A DNA stretch of 64,000 nucleotides from Calendula officinalis (Eukaryota > Streptophyta > Magnoliopsida > Asterales > Asteraceae): NCBI GenBank assembly GCA_963853835.1, contig OY970825.1, positions 32,116,835-32,180,834 of the forward strand, read 5' to 3'. Below the pieces are notes generated by a model. That model was not told where the DNA came from and did not search any database. It was given only the letters and a program-made list of their open reading frames with translations. The translations under genes and the position numbers were made by a program. Shown here one piece after another: positions 36,529 through 47,600 of the stretch; position 1 is the stretch's first letter, and each line of letters opens with the position of its first letter.

Positions 36529-36625
36529 AATCACATGTGATTATATATCTAATCATATTTGATGTTTAGTTCAATCACATGTGATTCGGTACACAATCAC
36601 ATGTGATTCAGTATGCAATCACATT
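36529..36625. repeat. Repeated AATCACATGTGATT palindromes
   Basis: The 14-bp perfect palindrome AATCACATGTGATT occurs at about 36529, 36571 and 36595, with decayed copies at 36552 and 36617. Spacing between the clean later copies is about 24 bp. Confidence 0.85.
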
Positions 36626-36642
36626 ATGTGTTATTAATGAAA

Positions 36643-36675
<33 letters not shown>
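36643..36675. repeat. (AAT)11 microsatellite
   Basis: An uninterrupted AAT run of 33 bp inside the long-TIR element. Confidence 0.92.
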
Positions 36676-36698
36676 TCTAAAATAGAAAATAAAAAATA

Positions 36699-36951
36699 CT
36701 CCCTCCGTCCCACAAAAATGTTTACATTTCTCTTTAAAATTTTGTCTCATAAAAAAGTTTACATTTCTCAAATTTGGAAGACCCACCTAATAAAATAATA
36801 TTATTACCAATCATTCCACCAATAAAACACTTTCTCTTTCCAATCTAACCTTATATTTTAATCAAAAGTATTACAAAGGACTCCACCACTAACTATCTCA
36901 TAATAGATTGTGCCCAAATGAAATGTAAACTTTTTTATGGGACGGAGAGAG
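36699..36951. mobile_element. Stowaway (Tc1/mariner-type) MITE, 253 bp
   Basis: TIRs CTCCCTCCGTCCCA on the left and TGGGACGGAGAGAG on the right, flanked by TA dinucleotides at 36697-36698 and 36952-36953. The TAAAAAAGTTTACATTT subterminal words are inverted as well. It is inserted inside the long-TIR element. Confidence 0.9.
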
Positions 36952-37107
36952 TAAAATAAAAATAAAAAAATATATATATATTTAAATTTTTAAAGTGACC
37001 AAAATATCCTCAATGTATAAAATATGTGATTAATCTGACCATTAGATCTTATTGATCAATGGTTGAGATTTATTCCTCGAAACTTCGTAAAAATAATGGA
37101 TCTCCTT

Positions 37108-38169
37108 AAACGCAACTCTTTGCTCATAATGTATTTATATCTATAAAAGCCATTATTGGAAAATGGGAAGGAGTTTTATTTTTTATGTTATTGTGATAAA
37201 CTGATAACTATTTTGAGTGGTGTTCAACTATGATGAGTATTTATTGTTTTAAAATCAATAAAAATTTAGTAATTACTTTTGGTGAGTGTTTGTAAAATCA
37301 AATGCTTTATATTTTGTAATTATTTTGGTTGTTTTCGCTTTTTCCTTGCTAGTTGCTAAATCTGTAATAATTCTAATTGTAAAGATGTATGAATTGCTTT
37401 AATTTTTTTAGTCGATTTTCTGTTTTTAATCATATGAATTTGTTTGAAAATATCGTTATGGAGATTCAAGCTCTTATATTGATTCCACAAACAACTTTGA
37501 AGTTTGTAAGTGTTAAATTAAACGAATATGCTTATTTATCATAATCGATGATTTTGTTAATACAAATTGTGAAATTGGTATTAAACATATATACGTTTTC
37601 AAGGAACCATCAATCGATTTAAAAGGGATATTTATTTATTACCTATAAAATAGACTAAAATTTATATAAATACTGTAAAAAAGCATGACCTTCAAGATCT
37701 ACGGGATCATTTTTAACGTTTGACAAGTTTAACTCGTTTTTATGAGTTTTTTGTCGTATTGATTGTCTTCTATGTTTTTCTAGAAAAAAAAAAACATGTA
37801 ATCGAATATTTGTTTACCCTAAAATATAATTTCAAAGTATCAGTCGCTGCATTACGCGGATACTCTGCTAGTTAATGCAAACCATTTAACTTAGCCACGC
37901 ATTTTATATTTTCCTAACATTGTGCTTATAATATGCAAAGTAAAACCTAACGATATATATATCAAAAGACCATAAATTTTATTTGAGATCATATGAACAA
38001 AATAGGAAAGCACATAAAATTTCTTTTGGGACATAGAATGTTGGTGATTTGTATCACTAATATTATTTAAGTGTAATGGGATAAACTTGTTGACCAAATG
38101 TAATCCTAATAAATATTGAACAAGTAAGGGTGGTGCGGAGTGCACACTTGTTTAAATTTGTTATGATTA
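37108..38169. other. Spacer downstream of SDR gene B, no gene seen
   Basis: AT-rich sequence with a poly-A run at 37785. The minus-strand frames around 37891-38145 have biased AT composition and no recognisable domain. Confidence 0.45.
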
Positions 38170-38300
38170 AAATACACTGACATAACGGGGGATCGGGGGC
38201 AGCACCCCTGATAACGGGATTCCAAGGGGCAGCGCCCTGGTCGGGGTCCAATAGGCCGAGCCCCTGGCTGGGAAAATCCGAATTCGGATTCAAAACCCGG
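38170..38300. repeat. GC-rich repeat block (GGGGCAGC-CCCTGG words)
   Basis: The block contains repeated GGGGGCAGCACCCCTG and GGGGCAGCGCCCTGG units in an AT-rich setting. It resembles the GC-rich words at 33815-33840. It is probably part of an old retroelement LTR. The minus-strand frames over it are composition artefacts. Confidence 0.5.
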
Positions 38301-38695
38301 TTTTCCAACCCGTCGAATCAGACCCAAAACCGACCCGTATTTGGGCGGTTTTTAGCAGTTCCGAATTTGCTTTTGACAGTTTTCGGTGGTTTAGAGACTG
38401 CATGAATTTAGCATCGATTTGGTCATTTCCTTCAATCTAACTGGTACGAAATTCTCTAAAAATACTCTCAATATTCTCTGTTCTTGAATTGTGATTTTAT
38501 CCGATCGAAGATTTCGTAGTACCAACGAAATACTTTGATCCGAAAGTGTTTCACGACCTCACAGTTTTCCAAGCAAATCGAAATCAGTATAAATTCTAAC
38601 ATAGAATACCAAATACCATGATTACTTGTTCTTAATATAGAAATGACAAGTGATCTTAAAAAAAGAACAAATCGTTACCAAATGTGACGTGGCAG

Positions 38696-41600
38696 TCATG
38701 GGAAACCGTTAACCGTAAACCCTCCATCAACAGCAATTGTTTGGCCAGTGATGTAAGAAGCAGCAGGCATGCAAAGGAATGCCACGAGTGATGAAACTTC
38801 ATTTGCTTCTCCAGGGCGTTCCAAAGGTGTTCTTGATACCACTTTGTCCAAGAATTGTTTATCATTTAGCACCTAAACAAATTACAAAGATTTCAAATGA
38901 ATTTGTTGCCAATTACTAGAAGTGGCTATAAAGATGTCTAAATGTAGACTAAAGGAAGTTAAATCAATGATTTAAAAATACATATGCAAAATAGCAAGAA
39001 AAAAACAAAATGAATACCGTAAAAATCGAAAATGCTCCAGAACATAATTTTTAACTAAGTTAATCATTTTTTAGTTTTCAAAAAACATATATAAAATATT
39101 CATATGTCTACATTATTTTTCAAATTTGTTAGAAAAGCCAGTTTTTTTGCGGTTCAACCATGTTTTTATGCCAAACTGGCCGGTTTCGACCGAGCTATAA
39201 CCATCGTTCTAACTGACTCATTCCAATCTACTACATTCTCATTTCCCGGTTCTACATGATGGTTCAAACGGATTTTTAAGACATTGGTTGAAATAATTAT
39301 CAATAAAAATGTACATTATTAGAAGAAAAAGAAGGGTAAAATGAAATGTATATATTTACAGGTTCTACAAGCGGGGTTCTTATAAAACATGGTGCTACAC
39401 TATTAGTCCGAATGTTGTCGTTGGCCCATTCACATGCTAAATTCTTTGCGAGCTGATTTATTGCACCTGTGCACAGAGTACAGAAGTACGTCTTAGATGA
39501 ATTATCTATCGATACTTCAGGGACTCAATTGTAAATATGTTTTACTCCGGCATTTATTCATACCAAATGGAAATAAATAATCTATCGATAGTACAGGGTC
39601 TCGAATGTAATTACATTGTTAAAAAAAGCATGATTGAATACGCTTTGAAACTTGCTTTATTTGGTAGAAAAATAGTAGAGTTCATACTCACTAATTATCC
39701 TACATTTATTTTTAAATATCATTAAACTTACTTTAATCAAATTATGTGATACTTATCATTAACTAACTATCCAATTTAATTTAATTTAACCTTTATTATA
39801 ATTTTTTGCCTTAAAAAACGTAAAACTTTAAGTGTATCACTTATTTTGTAACCGATTAATACGTTTTGCTAACATAAAAGTATTAGATTAATATGTTTTG
39901 GAACGTAAAACTTTAACTGTATCATTTGTTTTTTTTTTTTTTTTAATTTGTATAACATTTACACAATTAGTGTATCAAAAATACTCGATAGAATCGACAT
40001 CCGGTTTAACAGGCTGCTTATCCAATTCGACCAGTTTGACTGTATTTAAGGTATCGGTCAGTTTAACGTAAAAATCGATTTTTTTTTTAGCATTGGGAAA
40101 TTATAGTTTGACAAAGGAAAATCATACCTTTAGTAGCTGCATATAGAGACCCAACGGAAATGTTAATTTGACCAGCAACGGAGGAAAGAAACACAATGCT
40201 ACCAACTCCAGAAGCCTTTAAAAGAGAATGTGCAAGTTGAGAAATATGGTAACATGATTCCAAATTGGTAGCCATGATCATCGAATACTCTTCTGCACTA
40301 ACCTCTGTCGTACCAAACTTAAGAATATTCGTCCCAACATTGTTTATCTACATCAAACAACTCCATCCAACTAAATAAATAAGAAGCTTATGTTAAATAG
40401 TCCTTGTTTTGTACTCCCTCCATCTAGGGGTGTGCATTTCGGATTATTCGAAATTTCGGATATTCGAAAATCAGATATTTCGGATATCCGAAATTTCGGA
40501 TAGTGGATTTTCGCTATTTGAATCCTAATCCGAAATTTCGGATATCCGAAATTTCGGATATCCGAAATTCGGATATCCAAAATTTCGGATACAAATATCG
40601 GATAATTCGAAATATCCGAAAATTCGAAGTTTCGCAATTCGTTGAATGATATTACCAGTAAATTAAGTCAATTAGCACAATTATTTCAATATTTATAAAC
40701 TAAAAATAAGATCTTTAACTATATGGAACCTGAAGCTATCATAAACATATTAATATAGACAAAACATTTCGGTGTATTCTTGATATTAGATAATATTAAA
40801 TTTTTACAAATAAAAAATCGACAAAAAATCGGATATCAGATATCCGAAATATCCGAAAATTCGTAATATTGGTATTCGAATCCGAATCCGAAAATTCGGA
40901 TATCCGAATTTCGGATATCCGAAATTTCGGATATCCGAATTTTCGGATAATTCCGGATCGGATTTCGGATATTTTTTTCGGATTTTCGGATACCGGATAT
41001 ATTTGCACACCCCTCCATACCATAAATTTTTCTCATTTTTATTTTGCACACGCTTTTAGAAAATAGTTAGTGGTAGGGGTGGCAATTTCCGACCCGACTC
41101 GAAACCAACGAAAATAAATAGGTTTGATTTTAGGTAAAAAAAATTGAGTCAGGTTGGGTCGATTCAACTGACCCATTTATTAAACGGGTTAGGTTCGGGT
41201 CAATGATAATTTAAATGGGTCGACCCGCCAACCCGTTTAATTATTGAAATAACTTTTAAAAATATATATTTATACAATTATACCTAGTTTACTATTTTAA
41301 ACGTAACTAATAGTTAGATCAAAAAACTAAAAGGATCACTTAGTAATTTGGTGTCACCGGTGGGTAAACAACATTTTATTAGGTTAAAATGTTGTTATTA
41401 TAGTAAACAACATATTAACGTGTTTGACCCATTTAATTTGTTAACTTGTTTAACTTGTTTAATTAAATTGATTATAAGGGTCTGGTTCGGGTTGAAGGTA
41501 AACATTAGAGGGTTGAAATATGTTGGGCCGCTGAAAAGCATCCCCCACTGAAGAGATTTAATGAAGACAAAAAGGCAAATAGTTAAAGACAATCTGAGGA

Positions 41601-44600
41601 TTACTTCCTCAAACTGTGGGTAATTGAATCTGACCAGTTCGGAGGTCAGTTGCCCAGTTACACTATCTAATCACTATCTGAAACAACGATCAGTTCCCCG
41701 TGCGGAATCAGTTACTGGTTAACAGATCAGAGAGTATAACAGGTTCATCGCATTGGACAAAACGCTGAACCATTGAACAGATACTTCTCCAAGAAAAACT
41801 CTTAGTAAAGGTCGCTGAAGTTGAAGGCCATCTGAAGAAAGCATGAGTATCCGAAAACTCATGGCTGCCAAAAGTGTACATAGGCCCAAGGTTTCAGCGT
41901 CACAGAAAGACACAAGTAAAGCACAAGTTTTTGCATCACTGATTATGGGAATATCTTGCAAATCTTCTAGAAGATATCAGCGATCACAAGATGACATAAA
42001 GTACTGTCAGAATTCCGTTAGTCGTGCGCGTCCCATGATATATCCTCTGCACCAACGGAATTCTCACACGTGGAATCGAACGATCATTCCTTTGGCTCTG
42101 CGTTTCCCAATGATATGAATTGAGGAATTAGACGATCGATTCCAGTGTGCACCCAACAAGGTTACACGCCGCAGAATTTACTCCAGAACTTTATTCCCTC
42201 GAGCAGAGTGTAAACCACCAGCTAACTCAAGTTATCTGATTCAAGAATTGAATCTGTATAACGAAAGTGTCTGGTCTTGGTGCTTGATCATTTGTTGATC
42301 ATAAACTTGTCTTAGATAATATATGTTCTTGTCTATCACATGCAAGCAGTTTAGTTAGGATTTGTTCTTAGTTGTTCCGCAAACTGCTTGCATCTTTATT
42401 GTATCAATTATTGATTAATAAAGAAAAGTTTAAAAAGTGTTGAGTGTCTCCATAAATTTAAATTGGTCAGTGAAAGCGTATAAGTGTTATATTTCACTTA
42501 TTACGGGACTAACAATTGGTATCAGAGCAAGGACAATTAATTCATAATTGTTGATCTGCTTACTTACTGATCAAAAATGGGTGAAAAGTTATCTCAAATG
42601 AATCTTGGTTCAAAGACAAATGCCCCTGTGTTTACAGATGACGATTTTGGTATGTGGAAAATCCGCTTTCTGGGATTTGTCGAACATCAAAATGACATGG
42701 GACCAGGTATTCTCATAAATGGTCCATACATTCCAAAAATGTTTGTTCCAAGTACAACCATTTCCAAGAAGAAGAAGAAAGAGGGTGACGATAAAGACGA
42801 AGATGAAGAGGAAGAAGACCTCTCTGATGTTGAAGAACCCAAACCAAAAGATCAATGGTCAGAGGCAGATAAAAAGCTAGCGGGCTTAAATGCTGAAATC
42901 CGGTTCCTCCTTCAAACATCCCTCCCAAACCATATTCTTATCACTGTAAAAGAGTGTAAAACTGCCAAGGAGATCTGGGATATTTTGATAACGTCGTATG
43001 AAGGAACCGATGAAGTTAAAGCCACCAGAAAAGCAATGTTAAATCGAAAATATGAAGCTTTTAAAGTCATCCAAGGCGAAACACTCAACATGTCCTACAG
43101 AAGGTTCACCATCCTCATCAATGAATTAAGAGAGTTCGGCATTCACAAAGATGTCCAGGAGTTAATGTACAAATTTTTGGAAATTCTTCCAAAAGATTGG
43201 GTCGTCATGTCCACGGTGCTAAGAACCTCTGGTCAGATGAGAGATATGAACATGGGCAGTCTCTACAGTACACTAATGAACTTTGCAAATGAAAACAAGA
43301 TGTATGATGATCTAAATGAAACTCCTACCTCCTCTGCTCTCATTTCAAGCTCTTCCAAGTCATCTCGCAAAGCACTAAAAGCAAATGTGGAAAACGTTGT
43401 TGATCCAAACGATGCTGATGATGAAAGATTTGAGGATGCTGAAGATGGTGATTTCGAAGAACGTTAATCTAATCCAGGAGAAGGTGACAATGATGATATA
43501 AAAGAACTCTCTGAAAATATGGCTCTATTAGCCACAAGGTACAAAAGATTCTTAAATAGAAATAGATCAGGAGGTCAAAATGACAGAGGAGAGTTGGTAT
43601 GTTTTAAGTGTGGAAGAACGGGTCATATCAAAGTTGATTGCAGAGTTAAAGAGAACTCTGGATCTGAAAAATCAAGCTCAAGCTCCTCATCAAACTATAA
43701 AAAGAAATATGAAGATACTTAGAAGAAATACCAGGAGCTGAAAGCTCAGCTAGCCAAGGTTGAGAAAGATGCAAAAGCATTAAAAGCAACTGCTGAAGCT
43801 TGGTTAAGTGACTCAGAGACAAGTGAAGAAGAAGTAGTTACTTGTAACACAAAAGGTCTATTTTCAAAAATAGAAGAGGAATCTGAGTCAAACTCTTAAG
43901 ATCAACATAATTGTGTATGTATGATGGCAAGGGTTGAGGATACTGAATATCGTCAGAAAGAAAAAAGGGTCTCTTGATTCTGATACTCTAATGTCCCCTG
44001 TTTCAAGAGAACGGGAAGACGAACTTCCAAACGAAAAAAAAGTGTCTAACACAGCTTCTCTAGAAGACTATCCATCACTAGTCAGATCACTTGCAAAAGA
44101 TCTGATGATCACTCACAAGAGAAATGCTCAGTTAGAAATCGCTCTCTCCACGATGACAAAAATATTAGAAGAACTCACTCAAGAATCCTCAGAAGCTGAA
44201 AATTCAAAACTTGAGGCAATCAGGCTTCAGTGCTTCAATAATATCCTAAGAGAAGATAATTTGTTATTAACTCAGCAAAATGAAGCTCTTCAGAAATCGT
44301 GCAACTCATGGAATAAATCATCCAATTTCAACAATCAAGTTCTAAAGGAACATAATTTCATTCAAGGTTTTTCTGAGAAGTATGAGCAGTATCCAATCTG
44401 CAGAACTCGCACATCTGGAACATCAAATGTTAAAAACCAAACATCCAGACTGTCTAAATCTCAAGAAGTTCACCATGAAAGAGAAGTTTTTCAGACGGCA
44501 AGCGGAAATGTGATCATTACCAGAGATTATGCTCCAGAGGAGCCCATGTTCCGGGATAAAGAGATGTCTCAGGCTATCACTTCACATGAAGAAGTAGAAT

Positions 44601-47600
44601 CTACTTATCATCAGAGACAAGAAAAAACCACTGAAATTGATTGCTTCGACAATCAAAGAGTAGTAAACTTCACCACTCACATCAGCTTGCTAACATCATC
44701 AATAGCTGATACTAAAGCTGACCTTGCACAACTCACAACCGAAATTAAGGCTGAGATGAATGAAGGGTTCACACAAATTAACAATCAACTGCAAATAGTC
44801 TTCATCCTACTAGAAAACAATGCCATTCCATCAGTCACGCTGAAATACTTTGCAAGCTATCCCTTTCAACATCTCTCGTTTCATCCAGAGGAAATATCAG
44901 ACGAATCAATCACCGGTGACTGTCTGATGACATTCTTTGATCAGATGGATGACCTCAATAAATCCCAAAATATCTCAATAGAAAACTATATTAGCCAAAA
45001 TGTTATTTTTGAAGGAGATGAGGAAATGGAGGTCGATGAAACTCAAGCTGATCAAGGCATTCAAAATCTATTAATGGAACAATATGTCAGACATGACATC
45101 ATTGTGGAAGTAACTGAAGAAATGGAGACGGATGAAAGCAATTCATATCAAAAAATTAAACTCGAAAGTGATAAAAAGAAATGTAGTTATCACAAAAATG
45201 AAGATTGTTACAATCTCATCCATGAAGAAGTTATAGCCTCGAGCTCAAAAAGGTCATCTGAAGCTGAAAAGTGTGCTTCAAAAGGGCTGGTTACTTTAAA
45301 TGACAACCAGTATGACAGTGGCGAGTCCAGGATCAAAATTAACCGGGGCCTTCATACAAATTTATGTTGAGACTATATAAAAATTTCCACTAAAAAAAAA
45401 TTTACTAGGTTTTTTTCCACATGGGCGGTTAAACAAGTGGGGGCCTTGCACCCCTCTTGGTTGCATCTAGATCCGCCAGTGCCAGTATTCATTCTTCAGC
45501 GATGGATACTCAAAGATCAAAATATGAGCTGAAGATCGGTGCAGGGCAGACAACACGATGGCATCTGATATATGATCTGTTGTAAGCCCCTGCGACTCCA
45601 CCACCTCACCAATAAGGCAAAGTGAAAGTTTTCCCATCAGATCCTACCTATCGCCAACCACTGTTGCAGCTATTTTTCCTCATGTGAAGTTGTTTCTTTT
45701 CTTCTCTTACCAAGTCTGAGGACTAATTTTATATTAGGTACAAGCTATTTCAATTCTCGTCTTGTTCAGCTACTCATCTTCATGCAAGAATTTTGTTTAG
45801 TCTTATAATTACATGAGTCTGTCTATATTGACATACAAACATATTACCTGATTTATCAGCCATATCTTTCTATCTTATTATATTCAGATATATGATATTT
45901 ATAAAAAAATAATTATAAATAAATAAAAAAATTTCAGATATCACATACGTCAGATGCATCCTGACGACTCGTTAATTCAGATAGTCAAATGATTTCAGAT
46001 AGTAAAAATATGTCCTAAACTATCTGATATTAATGACCATCTAATGAAATATCAGTTGCTAGATTTCATCAAATCGTCATTAGGTTGAGCAATCTCATTA
46101 GACCTATCTTCATAACTGACACTCAAGTGCTATTGGACACGTTTGTCTCGCTGACATTTAATGCGACTGCACGATGAAATTTCCTGCCACACTACCCTGC
46201 CATTTGATTGACTTCTCTCATCATTCCTAGACTACCTACAAATACCCTGCCATCTCCACCACACGATCAATCTCAACGATTCAAATTCTAACCGTCGATC
46301 AAAACCGTCTCCCACGATCTTCCCCATATTACTCTACACTTCACCATTTCGCAAATTTTCACCAACACTTTTTCTCTCTCGCAACTATCAAAACCCTTTC
46401 GTCCTCTTCGCAAAACATCTCACTACCTGCAAGCAATGTCGAAATCGAAAATAACTTATCTCAAGGTTCCCCTTCCAGCCTCGATTCAACCATCTCCAAA
46501 TATTTCATATCCATACCGATACATATGCTACACAAAGAACAACTCAAGAAGCTTCATAAATTATCGTCCCAGAAATTTGAGACCAGAGTTTAAAGAGCTG
46601 CTAAAATTTTTCGATCAACACCCAATCAGAGACACGTTAAACTTTGACATCCCCTTGTCAAAACCGATGTTGCTTGAATTCTGATATACCTGCACTACCT
46701 CCAAAGAATCCGGAGAAGACTTTATCACTAGAACAATTCTACAAGGTAAACACACCGTCTCCTTCAATCTAACTACATTTAGGGAAGCAGTCAAACTCGA
46801 TTATGTGAGACCCCCACAAGTCCATGAACAAACCCCATCGCTTGAAGAAGCAAAATCAACTGTTCTGCCATATATCGGGTACCAAGGAGATTACACCAGG
46901 GGTATCTCACGAACAAAAATGGGCTCGCTTTGGTCAGCATTCTTTATGACCATCTCTCAATGACTGACCAGTAAGACTGGAGGGTATGACTCTGTTTCTG
47001 GTCATGAGATTATATTAGGAGCGGCTCTCTGATATTAGGATTGATTTTGGCTCTCTCATCTTCAATCAACTGGTGAAGAAGGTCGGTGCTGAAAGCAAAG
47101 ATCAACTGATCCCGTTTCCCAGGTTTCTGTATAGTCTTCCTTCATTCTTTAGGAGAACAAAAGTTCTATGACAACATTGGCTCCTCTCTCAAGGCTGGTA
47201 TGGTGGGTAGCTCAAACTTTACAGGGCAATAAGAAAAATTTGCTCCCGAGCTTCCAGAAGGTATGTTGACATTTACTCGATTCGCTCTGGTTGCCTCTTC
47301 TCAAGAGGATGATGCCGAATCTGATGATGACAACAATCAATCCTCACCTGATCATTCACCACCACCACCACCGTCATACCCATCAAACCAATCCCGCAGA
47401 TATAGAACCAGAAGCTCCAACCCAGAGTTGTGCCAATCCAACCCTTATTGTGATAAGGGAAATCTCATCCTCTCCGTCATCGATCCCAGAAAATGTTGAT
47501 ATGGACCATTCTCCGGTCCATCAGGAATCTAGATTAGAAGCTGAACTAGATGATGTTAACAGACTTATTGATGAGTTTGTAGAAGAGGATGTTGCTGATG

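Larger units (their letters stand above)
36329..37107. mobile_element. MULE-like non-autonomous element with ~150-bp terminal inverted repeats
   Basis: 36329-36475 (AAGGAGGTCTATCATTTTTACG...AAATCTCAACCATT...GATTAATCACATATT) is repeated in reverse complement at about 36990-37107 with about 85-90% match by eye. Long TIRs fit Mutator-like MITEs. A 9-bp duplication was not evident. The interior holds the ACATGT palindromes, an (AAT)n tract and a Stowaway MITE, so it is itself a nest. Confidence 0.7.

Noticed and set aside
38063..38327. Two overlapping minus-strand frames (81 and 73 codons)
   Set aside because: They overlap in different phases across a GC-rich repeat block and look like composition artefacts.
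38656..38865. 69-codon minus-strand frame at SDR B exon 4
   Set aside because: It is in the wrong phase. The correct phase, joined at 38872, continues the SDR protein (SRTPLERPGEANEVSSLVAF) to TGA at 38696.
40371..41066. Several minus- and plus-strand frames rich in Ile, Ser, Asp, Phe and Tyr-Pro
   Set aside because: They are translations of the TTCGGATATCCGAA palindromic repeats in all phases, with no gene behind them.
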